Assembly: GCA_032252755.1 (NCBI GenBank)
Contig: JAVUPY010000042.1
Location: 32,508-96,507 of the forward strand
Source of the DNA: Terriglobia bacterium
GTDB taxonomy: Bacteria; Acidobacteriota; Terriglobia; Terriglobales; Acidobacteriaceae
Direction of reading: 5' to 3'
DNA: 64,000 nucleotides
In this document: piece after piece, positions 8,006 through 16,840 of the stretch
Position numbering within the stretch: the first letter of the stretch is position 1
Layout: every line of letters begins with the position of its first letter
The notes under the pieces: model-generated
The model's database searches: none
Told to the model about the DNA's origin: nothing
Seen by the model: the letters and a program-made list of their open reading frames with translations, nothing else
Made by a program: the position numbers and the translations under genes

Positions 8006-9073
8006 TCAGTGCAGATCGATCTTGATGATCTGGCCCATGCCGATCGGCGGCGGTCCAAACCCCCATTCAGAAACATAGAGATTGCCGTCCGGGCCCATAG
8101 TCATTCCGGTGGGCAGGAAGAGGCCGCTGGCGATCTCGGTTACCGCTCCTGACGGATCGACGCGGAGGACTTTGCCGGTACCGGGAGTGGGCATTGGATT
8201 TCCCGTGGTGTTCTCGAGAACGTACATGCGATCCCGGTTATCGAAAACGAGACCGAGGACGGTAGTGAATCCCGTGGCGACAGTTTTGATCTGTCCCGAT
8301 GGGGTGATCTTAATGATCTTGGAAGAGCCTTCTTCAATCGGGAACGTGTGGAGGTTCCCGACGTAGAAGTTGCCGTGATAGGCGACGGCGGTGGGGACGA
8401 TGTGTCCCTGCGTTTTGGAAATGTCGGCGATGCGGCGGATCTGGCCGCTGGTGGTGATCATGTCGAGTTCGCCGTGGTTGGGTTCGACGGCGTAGAGCGC
8501 GCCGCGAACCGCGACCATGCTGTACCAGGTTCCGTCGGGTTCGAAATCGTCGGGCTCAGGATTCGCGACCGGATGGGCCATTTGGAAAGCGCTGAGGTTT
8601 GCAACGTCGGTCCAAGTGCCGTTCGAATTGATACGGACAATGCCGTTGTGCGTGCCAGCAAGGCCGTGTGAGCAACCTGCACCCGCGATGAGCGCGTAGA
8701 GCTTACCGTTGATGAACTTGACGTCGGCGACGCCTGTAACCAGGTTGCCGAAGGCGTCGCTGGTTGCATTGGAGGGGAGACCGTCGGCGACGGTCGTCAC
8801 AGCCCCGGTGTCAACATTCACTTTGGAAATTCGAGCTGTAAATCCCCCGGTGTATGGGCCGGGACCGTCTGGCGGACCGGCGGCTTGTTCGCATTGTCCG
8901 ACGGTGGAAAGATTCCCGCCGGCACCACCTTCAGCGACATACAGGTAACCGTCAGGACCAAAAGTAAGGCCGCGAGGATTGTTGAACCCGGTTGCGATGA
9001 CCTGCTGTGCCATCAGCGGAAGGGAAGCGATGAGCAGCAAAAGGGTGGCGACGATCAAGCGAAGTAATCTCAT
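8006..9073 (-). CDS. ScyD/ScyE-family secreted β-propeller protein
   Basis: Secreted protein of 355 aa with NHL/SMP-30-like propeller repeats of the form 'GLTFGPDGYLYVAE' (near the N-terminus), 'GLVFDNRDRMYVLEN' and 'GMTMGPDGNLYVSEWG' (near the C-terminus). The signal peptide is MRLLRLIVATLLLLIASLPLMA. The start at 9073 is fixed by GGGAG seven bases upstream; the longer frame to 9166 lacks a ribosome site. The ScyD/ScyE family name comes from scytonemin clusters, but close family members are widespread and no such pathway is seen here. The function is unknown; a periplasmic lactonase or binding role is possible. Confidence 0.75.
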   Translation of the reverse strand: MRLLRLIVATLLLLIASLPLMAQQVIATGFNNPRGLTFGPDGYLYVAEGGAGGNLSTVGQCEQAAGPPDGPGPYTGGFTARISKVNVDTGAVTTVADGLPSNATSDAFGNLVTGVADVKFINGKLYALIAGAGCSHGLAGTHNGIVRINSNGTWTDVANLSAFQMAHPVANPEPDDFEPDGTWYSMVAVRGALYAVEPNHGELDMITTSGQIRRIADISKTQGHIVPTAVAYHGNFYVGNLHTFPIEEGSSKIIKITPSGQIKTVATGFTTVLGLVFDNRDRMYVLENTTGNPMPTPGTGKVLRVDPSGAVTEIASGLFLPTGMTMGPDGNLYVSEWGFGPPPIGMGQIIKIDLH

Positions 9074-9270
9074 TGTTGTCTCCCACAGGTAGGATGGAAT
9101 TCGGAGGCGGCCGGGGGTGTTAGTGCCCGCCCTTGGTGCTAGTGGCAGACACGCTACGCCTCCCAAAAGGTGGCGGTCAAGCGACGAAGGATGTAGGGGA
9201 CGTACATCTTTCTACTAGCGGGTGAGATTGGGAAGCGCGTCGGATGCCGGTTCCGGCGCTTTGGCCTGCA

Positions 9271-9279
9271 TGCTATAAT
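9271..9279 (+). promoter_or_regulatory. Extended -10 promoter element upstream of yebC
   Basis: TGCTATAAT is an exact extended -10 (TGnTATAAT) about 80 bases before the yebC start. No good -35 is visible, which extended -10 promoters do not require. Confidence 0.45.
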
Positions 9280-9360
9280 TCTGTTTTGCCTGCAATGGTT
9301 TAGCGGCGCAAACCTGCTCTTTTCTGAGCGAAATCCTAAGTTCGTCTACCGAGGTCTGTT

Positions 9361-10107
9361 ATGTCTGGCCACTCAAAATGGGCCACAATCAAGCACAAAA
9401 AGGGCGCGCTGGATGCGAAGCGCGGCAAGATTTTCACCCGGCTAATTAAAGAAATCACGATGGCCGCCAAGCAGGGCGGAGACGTCGAGAAGAACCCGCG
9501 GCTCCGCACGGCCGTCGCGGCCGCCAAGGCCGAGAACATGCCGGCGGATAACATCAAGCGTGCCATCCAGCGCGGTACGGGTGAACTCGAGGGCGCAAGC
9601 TACGAGGAGATTACGTTCGAGGGCTTCGGCCCCGGCGGCGTCGCCATCCTCGTCGAAGTCACAACCGATAATCGCAATCGTACGGTTAGCGAGATTCGCC
9701 ACGCATTCGGCAAGAACGGCGGCAACATGGGAGCCGCCGGATCGGTCGCGCACATGTTCTCGAAGAAGGGCGACATCGTCATCGCGAAAGCCGCTGCGAA
9801 GGAAGACGATTTGATGAACATCGTGCTCGAGGCCGGTGGCGAAGACCTGAGGGACGATGGCGATAACTGGGAAATCCTGACCGACGTGCATGCCTACGAA
9901 GGCGTGCTGGAAGCGGTGAAGAAAGCTGGCATCAATCCGGAAGTTGCCGAAATCGGGATGATTCCTCAGAATTACGTCAAGCTCGAAGGCCAGCAGGCCT
10001 CAACCATGCTGCGGCTGCTCGAAGCGCTGGAAGACCAGGACGACGTCCAGCACGTGTATTCGAACTTCGACTTCGACCAGGCGCAACTGGAGGAAGTCGC
10101 GGGATAA
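9361..10107 (+). CDS. yebC: YebC/PmpR family protein
   Basis: YebC/TACO1-family protein of 248 aa. The N-terminus [15 protein letters not shown] is a family signature, followed by [13 protein letters not shown] and the acidic/β domains ([33 protein letters not shown]). Members were annotated as transcriptional regulators, and recent work links them to translation of difficult proline-rich stretches. ruvC, a common neighbour elsewhere, is not next to it here. A strong terminator follows 25 bases after the stop. Confidence 0.95.
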   Translation: MSGHSKWATIKHKKGALDAKRGKIFTRLIKEITMAAKQGGDVEKNPRLRTAVAAAKAENMPADNIKRAIQRGTGELEGASYEEITFEGFGPGGVAILVEVTTDNRNRTVSEIRHAFGKNGGNMGAAGSVAHMFSKKGDIVIAKAAAKEDDLMNIVLEAGGEDLRDDGDNWEILTDVHAYEGVLEAVKKAGINPEVAEIGMIPQNYVKLEGQQASTMLRLLEALEDQDDVQHVYSNFDFDQAQLEEVAG

Positions 10108-10131
10108 CAGTCACTTGTTTCAATGAAAGCG

Positions 10132-10158
10132 AGGCCGCCTTTTGGGGCGGCCTTTTAT
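10132..10158 (+). terminator. Rho-independent terminator after yebC
   Basis: GGCCGCC pairs with GGCGGCC around a short T-rich loop, followed by TTTTATT. Confidence 0.85.
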
Positions 10159-10183
10159 TGTGTCCGAGTTCTTGAGCGAGATT

Positions 10184-10633
10184 CTAGCCAACCTGTTTCA
10201 CGAGGACGTACGTGGTATAGCGGCCTGTTGCGGAGCAACCCAGTTCTATCCGGCGAAACTCAAATCCAGGTTCAGGAATTAACTCAGCAACTTCAATCTC
10301 GCCCTGGTAATCCATTCCAAACAGAGATTGCATGGCGGTATAGCGATGGTTTCCATCCTGCAGGTAGTACTGTCCTCCTTCGGTTCTGCAGACTATCAGC
10401 GGGGGAATGGGGCGACATTGAGATATCTGTCTCATCCAGAACCGCACCCTTTCCGGATTGCGATAGCTCTCTGAAGGAACAATCTGCTCAAGTAAAACCT
10501 TGCTATAGCTGAGGACCACTCGGTCCAACCATGACTCTGGCGCACCTCGCCAGAACCAGTTCTGTGTGCCGTGCCGCTGAAACTGAATCCCCAATGGCAC
10601 AAGGCCAACAGCGGTGGACATCTGCTTAGACAT
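10184..10633 (-). CDS. ParB/sulfiredoxin-fold protein
   Basis: A 149-aa protein whose core (PIPPLIVCRTEGGQYYLQDG followed by NHRYTAMQ, about residues 74-101) matches the ParB N-terminal/sulfiredoxin fold, in which D-G-x-H-R binds nucleotide (here DGNHR). The preceding RVRFWMRQISQ helix also fits. It lacks the HTH and dimer domains of chromosome-partitioning ParB, so partition is unlikely. It resembles stand-alone ParB-like proteins with CTPase or nuclease activity, but no activity can be assigned. It is convergent with yebC and followed by that gene's terminator. Confidence 0.55.
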   Translation of the reverse strand: MSKQMSTAVGLVPLGIQFQRHGTQNWFWRGAPESWLDRVVLSYSKVLLEQIVPSESYRNPERVRFWMRQISQCRPIPPLIVCRTEGGQYYLQDGNHRYTAMQSLFGMDYQGEIEVAELIPEPGFEFRRIELGCSATGRYTTYVLVKQVG

Positions 10634-10708
10634 TTGTTCTCCTCTTTTCCATGCACAGCTCGGGCCGTTAACGGTGTCGGTTTCGGCGATTGTGTCTGGA
10701 AAGTCCGG

Positions 10709-10966
10709 CTAGCAGAGGAGAGTGCAGGAGAGTGCGAGGCGGTCGCAACTGAGGCATGGCCCGGAGTCGTGGCTCGCGACCAGACCGAATGCGCACATTT
10801 GCTCCGGGCGGAAACTCGAAACGATTACGAATGCCAGTACGGCGAGCAGACTGAAGGCGCGTTTCGCCGTGGCTGCCGGAGAAATGGTGGCCGGGTTCAC
10901 AAATATGAACAGGACGATGGTCAACACCATGAGCGCCATTGCCGTTCTTATGAGTTTGACGGTCAC
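10709..10966 (-). CDS. Possible small membrane protein with Cys-rich tail
   Basis: From the GTG at 10966 the frame encodes 85 aa with two hydrophobic helices (LIRTAMALMVLTIVLFIFV and FSLLAVLAFVIVSSF) and a tail with five cysteines (MCAF, PCLSCDRLALSCTLLC). The same frame stays open across the opposite-strand PagL-like gene, so its length is not evidence by itself; the membrane-helix pattern in only this part is. No clear ribosome site. I do not recognise a family. Confidence 0.3.
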   Translation of the reverse strand: MTVKLIRTAMALMVLTIVLFIFVNPATISPAATAKRAFSLLAVLAFVIVSSFRPEQMCAFGLVASHDSGPCLSCDRLALSCTLLC

Positions 10967-11107
10967 GGATACAAGTTTTATGTGTGAGACTCTGGATTGC
11001 AAGTCGATTCCAGCGGCTGCACTCTTTCTCCTTCGGCCGAGTTGGTCCTTTTGGTTTCCGTGCAAACCTGCTAGCTTTTCATTTTTCTCCGAAAGAGGAC
11101 TACTGGC

Positions 11108-11689
11108 TTGCGAAAGATCTTGTTCTGTCTCGCCTTTGTAATGTTGAGTACTGCTGCCCTTGCGCAGGACGATCCTGCCGTCAAGCATCCCAACTGGAAT
11201 CTCGGTGTGTTCGCGATTGGCGGGACCGGTCTGAGCCAGGACACGGACATTCACATGTTCGGGTTCGGCGGGCGGCTTGGGCGCGTGCTGACCAATGAGC
11301 ACGGCGGCGGCGTGCTGCGTGGGAACCTGGAGTGGAACGCCGAAGTACTGCCCTTTTACCAGTTCTACTATCCGGGCGACAAGGCGACGGGCGGCATAAT
11401 TAATCCCCTTGTGTTGAAGTACAATTTCACGCATGGGAAGAAGTTGATACCGTTCTTCGAGGCAGTGGGTGGCGCGATCTTCACCAATAAGAATTTCCCG
11501 CCGGGGGATACGGCGCAGATCAACTTCAATTCCGGAGCCGGGGTCGGATTCAATCTGTTCACGCGGAATAATCGTTCGGTTGCATTTGATGTGAGAGCGC
11601 TGCATATCTCGAATGCATCGATCGGCAACCACAATCCGGGAGTGAATGCCTCGCTCCAATTTACGCTTGGGTATACATGGTGGAAATAG
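11108..11689 (+). CDS. PagL-like lipid A 3-O-deacylase / acyloxyacyl hydrolase
   Basis: Outer-membrane β-barrel esterase family that removes the 3-O acyl chain of lipid A. The C-terminal block ALHISNASIGNHNPGVN (about 166-182) carries the conserved H-x-S-N-A catalytic region of PagL, and the protein ends in a hydrophobic strand (LGYTWWK) as barrels do. The signal peptide is RKILFCLAFVMLSTAALAQ. The start is TTG at 11108, because AGGA lies upstream at a good distance and no ATG precedes the signal. Presence of this gene supports an LPS-bearing organism. Confidence 0.75.
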   Translation: MRKILFCLAFVMLSTAALAQDDPAVKHPNWNLGVFAIGGTGLSQDTDIHMFGFGGRLGRVLTNEHGGGVLRGNLEWNAEVLPFYQFYYPGDKATGGIINPLVLKYNFTHGKKLIPFFEAVGGAIFTNKNFPPGDTAQINFNSGAGVGFNLFTRNNRSVAFDVRALHISNASIGNHNPGVNASLQFTLGYTWWK

Positions 11690-11872
11690 AACCGCAGAGA
11701 AATGCAGGTCCTTCGACTTCGCCACGAGCGCGCTAACTACGGCGCGCAAAAAGAACTATCGCGGCTCCGCTCAGGATGACGACGTTTATCGAAGAACGCG
11801 TCCTTCCGCAAAACTCCGCGGTAATTCTTTAGCTTTTGCAGTTCATACCTCACCATTTATCCTTCTTTGATC

Positions 11873-13345
11873 ATGCCTACGCTGATTGAATGCGTTCCCA
11901 ATTTTTCTGAAGGCCGTGATAAGGCCAAAGTTGATGCAATTATTGAAGCAATGAAGATGGATGGCGTGTACCTTCTCGATCGCGAGATGGACGCCGACCA
12001 CAACCGTTGTGTCATCACGCTGGTTGGCGATCGCGCGCCGATCATGGAAGCGGTGCTGCGCGGGATCGGGAAGGCCGCCGAGTTGATCGACTTGACGAAG
12101 CACCAGGGGGCGCACCCGCGGATGGGGGCGACCGACGTGGTGCCGTTCATTCCCATCGAGGGCGTCACGATTGAAGATTGCGTGCAGATGGCGAAGCAGG
12201 TTGGCGCCGAGATTTGGAAGAGATACCAGATTCCCGTTTATCTCTACGAAGCGGCGGCGCAGCGGCCGGAGAGGACTAACCTGGAGAACATTCGGCGCGG
12301 GCAGTTTGAGGGAATTCGCGACGAGATCGCGACGAACCCGGCGCGGATGCCGGATTTCGGCGAGCCGAGGGTACATCCCACGGCGGGCGCGACGGTAGTC
12401 GGTGCGCGCAAATTCCTGGTCGCCTATAACGTCTATCTCAATACCAGCGATGTCGACGTCGCGAAGAAAGTAGGGAAGGCGGTTCGGTTCTCGAATGGCG
12501 GCCTGCGGTTTGTGAAGGGCATGGGCATCCCTGTTCGCGGCCTGGCGCAGGTGTCGATGAACCTGACCGACACCGACCAGACACCGATTGCGCGAGTGTT
12601 TGAGTTCGTAAAGAGAGAAGCGGCTCGTTATGGAGTGATGCCGCTGTCGAGCGAGATCGTCGGTCTGATTCCGAAGAAGGCTCTGGAGGATGCGGCCGAG
12701 TGGTTTTTGCAGGTAGAGAATTTCGATTCCTCGCTGATCCTGGAGAATCGGCTGGCGGCGGTGATGGGCGGCAAGATGGCCGTGGGCGGACTGCGCGCCG
12801 GAGTGGAACCATTCATCGAACAACTGGCTGCGCCGACGGCTGCACCGGGTGGCGGAAGCGCTTCGGCGGCCGCGGGTGCCATGGCCGCGGCACTGGCGGC
12901 GATGGTCGCGGGTATGTCGCGAGGGAAGAAAGTTTACCTCCAGTATGAGGCGCAGCACAGCGAGGCCCTGGCGCGGTTGGCGACTCTTCGAGAGGAATTG
13001 AAGGCCGCGATTGATGCGGATAGCGAGGCTTACAAAGGAGTTGTTGCGGCGTTCAAGGCGGCGAAGGAGAATGCGGCGGCGCAGGAGCAGGTGAATGCTG
13101 CGATGCGAACCGCCACACTTGTGCCGCTTTCGGTGGCGGAGAAGTCGAAGGAAGTGGCCGGAATTATTGAGCAACTTAGGCCAATTACAAACCCCAAAAT
13201 GGCGTCGGACCTGACGGTTGCGGCGGCAATGGCACGGACGGCCATCGAAGGCGCGCTGGCGAATGTCGAAATCAACCTGGAAGGCTTCGACGATGCGGGG
13301 TTTGTCGCGCAGGTTCGGGGAAAAGTTGCGAAGATCTGGAGTTGA
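11873..13345 (+). CDS. ftcD: Bifunctional glutamate formiminotransferase / formimino-THF cyclodeaminase
   Basis: One 490-aa chain carries both enzymes: the N-terminal formiminotransferase (MPTLIECVPNFSEGRDK; central THF-binding block LIDLTKHQGAHPRMGATDVVPF, about 62-83; second subdomain about 180-295) and the C-terminal cyclodeaminase (from about 315, APTAAPGGGSASAAAGAMA). They act in histidine degradation, moving the formimino group to THF and releasing ammonia. The ATG at 11873 is preferred to TTG-11867. No hut genes are adjacent. The fused arrangement is like the animal enzyme; many bacteria keep the two parts as separate proteins. Confidence 0.93.
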   Translation: MPTLIECVPNFSEGRDKAKVDAIIEAMKMDGVYLLDREMDADHNRCVITLVGDRAPIMEAVLRGIGKAAELIDLTKHQGAHPRMGATDVVPFIPIEGVTIEDCVQMAKQVGAEIWKRYQIPVYLYEAAAQRPERTNLENIRRGQFEGIRDEIATNPARMPDFGEPRVHPTAGATVVGARKFLVAYNVYLNTSDVDVAKKVGKAVRFSNGGLRFVKGMGIPVRGLAQVSMNLTDTDQTPIARVFEFVKREAARYGVMPLSSEIVGLIPKKALEDAAEWFLQVENFDSSLILENRLAAVMGGKMAVGGLRAGVEPFIEQLAAPTAAPGGGSASAAAGAMAAALAAMVAGMSRGKKVYLQYEAQHSEALARLATLREELKAAIDADSEAYKGVVAAFKAAKENAAAQEQVNAAMRTATLVPLSVAEKSKEVAGIIEQLRPITNPKMASDLTVAAAMARTAIEGALANVEINLEGFDDAGFVAQVRGKVAKIWS

Positions 13346-13365
13346 AGCGGGCCGAGACAAAAAAA

Positions 13366-13402
13366 GACCCACATCTGCTGACTGCGGGAAACGTGGGGCA
13401 CG
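13366..13402. repeat. Imperfect palindrome with CCCACATCTGC half-site
   Basis: GACCCACATCTGC and CGTGGGGCAC form an imperfect hairpin just after ftcD. The CCCACATCT half recurs at 20801-20830 as a perfect palindrome, and the GGGGCAC end matches the 7946/15326/39579 family. Confidence 0.5.
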
Positions 13403-13536
13403 GAGTGTCGATGGGGGACACGGAAGTTGTACGAACCTCTTCAGAAACACTGTTTCTGGCCATGGGTTCTACGTCTAAAGAGAGCTGCATCTAAGGGTAG
13501 TGTCAGCTTCCCGGGAGCTCTGAATCGAGTAAAATC

Positions 13537-14484
13537 ATGTCTATGAAGCGGTTCATGTTTTTCGTCATTTTTGCGGTAGTACTCGCAGTCGCTGTGCCCA
13601 GTTTTGGGGCAGCGCTGGGCAGCAATGCCCGCACTGTTATTCCGGAGCACGTTCAGCAGATCATTTCTGTCGATTACCGCGCCCTGAAGAATTCCGAAAC
13701 CGGACTGGCCCTGAAGGCCAAGGTCATGCCGGAGAACCTGAAGCAGTTCGAGACGGCGCTGAAGGGCATGAGCATTGATCCGGATAAGGATGTCGATCAG
13801 TTGGCGTTCGTGTCGTACCGGAATAGCAAGAACCAGCTTCGCGCATTTGGCCTGGCACAAGGCGACTTCCAGCCGAAGAAGTTCTATACCCGCATGAAGC
13901 TGAAGAAGGTTCTGCCGGCGAAGTACAAGGGATCGCTGATTTATAGCACCGGCAGCGGTATGGTCATGACCTTCCTCGATGACAGCACGATGTTGTTCGG
14001 CGAACTTGGAGCGGTTCACGACGCACTCGACACACGCAACGGCGAGGCCGAGAGCCTTGCTTCGAACCCGCAGATCAGTGACATGATGGCGTCGGTCGAG
14101 AGCGGTTCCGTGTGGAGTGTTCTCGACCAGATCGGGACGCAGAACATGATGCGGTCGGCGCTGGGAGATGCTTCGAAGCTTGCTGACTACGACACGGTGA
14201 AGAAGCGCCTGCTAGGGTCGCGCTATACGATGGATTTCGCGAACGGCGTGAACTTCAACCTCGACGTCCTGACCTCAGACACTTTCACAGCGGCAACGAT
14301 GTCGTCGCTGATCCAGGCCGGAATGCAGATCAAGAAGATGAATGCAACACCGGTTGAGAAGGCCGCCATCGACGCCATGAGCGTCGACTCCAACAGCGGC
14401 CAGCTTCAGATCCATTTCAAGGCTGACGACCGGAAGTTCCAGTCGTTCCTGCAGTCGGATTTATTTCAGACGGTCGCGCGGTAG
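13537..14484 (+). CDS. Secreted protein of unknown function
   Basis: A 315-aa protein with a signal peptide (KRFMFFVIFAVVLAVAVPSFGAA). The mature part looks like an α/β protein in which regularly placed phrases (VDYRALKNSETG, VDQLAFVSY, MTFLDDSTMLFG, VWSVLDQIG) recall periplasmic proteins that compare a 'variance' between folds, but I do not recognise a named domain. No cysteines or metal motifs. It stands alone between two terminator-like hairpins, so it is probably transcribed on its own. Confidence 0.7.
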   Translation: MSMKRFMFFVIFAVVLAVAVPSFGAALGSNARTVIPEHVQQIISVDYRALKNSETGLALKAKVMPENLKQFETALKGMSIDPDKDVDQLAFVSYRNSKNQLRAFGLAQGDFQPKKFYTRMKLKKVLPAKYKGSLIYSTGSGMVMTFLDDSTMLFGELGAVHDALDTRNGEAESLASNPQISDMMASVESGSVWSVLDQIGTQNMMRSALGDASKLADYDTVKKRLLGSRYTMDFANGVNFNLDVLTSDTFTAATMSSLIQAGMQIKKMNATPVEKAAIDAMSVDSNSGQLQIHFKADDRKFQSFLQSDLFQTVAR

Positions 14485-14505
14485 AAACACAGTTTTTAGT
14501 TCTCG

Positions 14506-14556
14506 GTTCCCAGTTCCAGTCGAAAGCTATATTCGACCGAAACTGGGAACTTTCTT
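14506..14556 (+). terminator. Two-part hairpin terminator
   Basis: GTTCCCAGTT (14506-14515) pairs with AACTGGGAAC (14541-14550); inside, TCGAA pairs with TTCGA. TTTCTT follows. It separates the secreted protein gene from the convergent ArsR gene. Confidence 0.7.
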
Positions 14557-14559
14557 GCA

Positions 14560-14859
14560 TCAAAAATTCTTCATTTCTCTTCCGAGCGCTTTCAGCTCAG
14601 CTTCATTTCGGTGGAACCAGATCCACTGGCCCACTCTCTCCTTCACGACTAAGCCAGCGCTCACCAGGATTCTGAGGTGATGGGAGATGGTCGGTTGCGC
14701 TATTTTGAGGCGGTTCTCGATGTCGCTGGCGCACATTCCGTAGGGCTTATCGATGGAGCACTGTCCACGCTCAGCCAGCATACGGAGGATCTCTCGTCGA
14801 TGCGGATCGGCGATGGCGCGCAACCGGATGCTTAGCTTGTCGTGAGAAATTTTGGGCAT
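14560..14859 (-). CDS. ArsR-family winged-helix regulator
   Basis: A 99-aa ArsR/SmtB-type repressor: winged helix with IADPHRREILRMLAERGQCS (first part), recognition helix LKIAQPTISHHLRILVSAGLV and the wing VKERVGQWIWF. Two cysteines (in RGQCSIDK and YGMCASD) could bind metal or respond to redox, but the classical ELCVCDL motif is absent, so the inducer is unknown. The likely regulated gene would be downstream on the minus strand, where only upstream intergenic sequence and the YceI remnant are seen. Confidence 0.8.
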   Translation of the reverse strand: MPKISHDKLSIRLRAIADPHRREILRMLAERGQCSIDKPYGMCASDIENRLKIAQPTISHHLRILVSAGLVVKERVGQWIWFHRNEAELKALGREMKNF

Positions 14860-14951
14860 CGCAACACGTTACAGGGTTCGAGGTGCATGGGGCAAGAGAG
14901 CGCGGCGTTATTGATTGCTGAGTAACGTATGGAAGCGCCTGTTGCAACGCT

Positions 14952-15308
14952 CTACTGCTTTTGCCACGTGCTATCCACGTCAATTGGGATCTGGTTCTTG
15001 ATTGGAATCGTCAGCAGGGTCGGAGCTTCAATTTTGAAGTCGGTAAGAGTTGCGGGGATGGTTCCCGCAATGTGGGCTTCGTTGCCGCTGGTAGTGACGT
15101 GAAAAGGAACATCTTTATATTGCACAGTTTGTCCGGCAAACTGAATTTCCAGGTTGAGCTTTAGATTCGAGGAGTTGATCTCCGATTCGGGGAACTGGGT
15201 TCGAACGATCACCATCGGGTACTGAGCGCCTCGGGTGACCTGTAGCATGTGGAGGTCGCGGTTGCTGTCGTGTCTTTTGAAGCGATGCTTCGCTGCGCCT
15301 GGCATCAA
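14952..15308 (-). pseudogene. YceI-like lipid-binding protein, C-terminal remnant
   Basis: The last ~85 residues match the C-terminal half of YceI family proteins: YKDVPFHVTTSGNEAHIAGT, then the highly conserved ending TLTDFKIEAPTLLTIPIKNQ with IPIDVDSTW. Full YceI proteins are ~180-200 aa with an N-terminal signal; here the frame starts at 15308 with no signal, and immediately upstream lies the hairpin repeat at 15326, so the N-terminal part appears deleted at that repeat. A short functional form is unlikely. Confidence 0.55.
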
Positions 15309-15325
15309 GAAATCAAAAAAACGAA

Positions 15326-15360
15326 AGCCTAGCCCGGCAACGGAGGCCAGAATGGGGCAC
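15326..15360. repeat. Intergenic palindrome, 'CCCCAnCCTGGC' family
   Basis: Contains AGCCCGGCA, GGCCAG and the shared end TGGGGCAC. It lies just beyond the stop of the SPOR gene (minus strand) and at the broken end of the YceI remnant. Likely terminator or REP-like element. Confidence 0.55.
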
Positions 15361-15375
15361 GATTCTTCGCTTCGC

Positions 15376-15954
15376 TTATTTCTTCACGATTGCATTATAG
15401 CCATCATTAGCGAGACGGCTTTTCATCGTTTCGGCGTCTTTCAAGTCGGCGAAGGGCCCAATTTGCACGTGGAAAAGCTTGTCATTGCCACCAGGGGTGA
15501 CGACGACGGGGTACTGTCTCTTGGCCAATGCCTGTTGCAGCGCCTCGGCATCTTCTTTCTTCGTAACAGCCGCGACTTGCACCACGTAGGAACCGCCGGC
15601 AGAGACCTGCAGTTCCGGAGCGCTTTGCTTGTTGTCAGACGGCGGTTCGGGCTTATCTAATTTCGGGTCTGTGTCCTTCTGTTCAACTGCTTTGTAGAAA
15701 GACATGTCGGTTTGCGGTTTATCCGCATTGGTCAACGGGCGCACGGAACCATTGGAGGCCGACTCCGGAGTTTGCGCGACAGCCGACGCTTTCTCCGCTC
15801 CGATGAGAGAGCCTTCCGTCTTTTGCGAAGCATGGCCGACGGTGTAGCCGAGGCCAAAAAAGACGCCGCACAAAATGACGAGCAGGAAAAACAACCCGAG
15901 CAATTTGCCGGCGCCTAATGTGAATTCTGTGTCCTGTTGCTGTTCATCCAACAT
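15376..15954 (-). CDS. SPOR-domain membrane protein
   Basis: Cytoplasmic N-terminus, one membrane helix (LGLFFLLVILCGVFFGLGYTVG, about 18-40), a long acidic/Pro-rich linker, and a C-terminal SPOR domain (about 118-190: SYVVQVAAVTKKEDAEALQ, then FHVQIGPFADLKDAETMKSRL). SPOR domains bind denuded peptidoglycan at the septum, so a cell-division or wall role is likely. The gene begins 3 bases after slipin ends, making a probable operon with slipin and NfeD upstream. The linker has no TPR or enzymatic domain. Confidence 0.85.
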   Translation of the reverse strand: MLDEQQQDTEFTLGAGKLLGLFFLLVILCGVFFGLGYTVGHASQKTEGSLIGAEKASAVAQTPESASNGSVRPLTNADKPQTDMSFYKAVEQKDTDPKLDKPEPPSDNKQSAPELQVSAGGSYVVQVAAVTKKEDAEALQQALAKRQYPVVVTPGGNDKLFHVQIGPFADLKDAETMKSRLANDGYNAIVKK

Positions 15955-15957
15955 GAA

Positions 15958-16749
15958 TTACGCCTTTACCTCACCGGCAGGCTCAGTACCCGCCTTGATG
16001 TTGATCAGTTTCTGCAGGCTGGAAAAGATATCCACCGGGACGGGAAAGACCACGGTCGTGTTCTTCTCCACGCCGATTTCGGTCAGCGTCTGCAGGTAGC
16101 GCAATTGGATGGAAGCCGGTTCGCTTGAAAGCAAACGAGCCGCGTCCACCAGGCGCTGAGCGGCGGAGAATTCGCCTTCCGCGTGAATGATTTTCGAGCG
16201 TTTCTCGCGTTCCGCCTCAGCCTGTTTGGCCATCGCGCGGATCATGTCTTCGTTCAGATCCAACTGCTTCACCTCGACGTTTACTACCTTAACGCCCCAG
16301 GGATTGGTGTGCTGGTCGAGAATGGTCTGCAGACGCAGGTTGATCTTCTCGCGATGCGCGAGCAACTCGTCGAGGTCAACTTCGCCGAGCACAGACCTCA
16401 ACGTCGTTTGCGCGAATTGCGAGGTCTGATACTGGTAATTCATGACTTCGAGAACCGCCCGGCGAGAATCAATGACACGCAGGAAGATGACGGCCGACAC
16501 TTTCAGGGTGACGTTATCGCGGGTGATGATGTCCTGCGAGGGGACATCGAATGCGATCTGGCGGAGATCGACGCGCACAATGCGGTCAAAGGGCGCGAAG
16601 ACGAGGATAACGCCGGGACCTTTCGGTTCAGGCAAGACGCGCCCGAGACGGAAGATGACGCCGCGTTCATATTCGGCCAGGATTTTGATGGAACTCAGTA
16701 TGTATATGACTACGATTACAACCGGGATAACCCAGGCAAAGCCTTCCAC
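15958..16749 (-). CDS. Slipin (SPFH/stomatin-like) family protein
   Basis: One N-terminal membrane helix (about residues 5-25), then an SPFH domain (YERGVIFRLGR, then VLVFAPFDRIVRVDLR, near 30-60) and a charged coiled coil ending with KQAEAEREKRSKIIHAEGE (about 195-213). The bacterial slipin forms oligomeric membrane microdomains and pairs with NfeD-type proteases, as here: the NfeD gene lies just upstream on the same strand (gap 91 bases). A proteolytic cap or quality-control role is known for this pair; its substrate is not. Confidence 0.9.
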   Translation of the reverse strand: MEGFAWVIPVVIVVIYILSSIKILAEYERGVIFRLGRVLPEPKGPGVILVFAPFDRIVRVDLRQIAFDVPSQDIITRDNVTLKVSAVIFLRVIDSRRAVLEVMNYQYQTSQFAQTTLRSVLGEVDLDELLAHREKINLRLQTILDQHTNPWGVKVVNVEVKQLDLNEDMIRAMAKQAEAEREKRSKIIHAEGEFSAAQRLVDAARLLSSEPASIQLRYLQTLTEIGVEKNTTVVFPVPVDIFSSLQKLINIKAGTEPAGEVKA

Positions 16750-16840
16750 TGTAAGCCTCCATGGCGCAGCAACTTTTCAGGGTTACTGGCGCGGATTTTA
16801 TCGCAGGTTGGGGCCCGAATCACGAGAACTCGGCATTACC

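Noticed and set aside
10709..11749. Long minus-strand frame (346 aa) across the PagL-like gene
   Set aside because: Most of it is the mirror of the forward gene with Arg/Pro-rich sequence; only its last ~85 residues look protein-like and are listed separately.
11843..13450. 535-aa minus frame opposite ftcD
   Set aside because: Arg-rich shadow with no family features.
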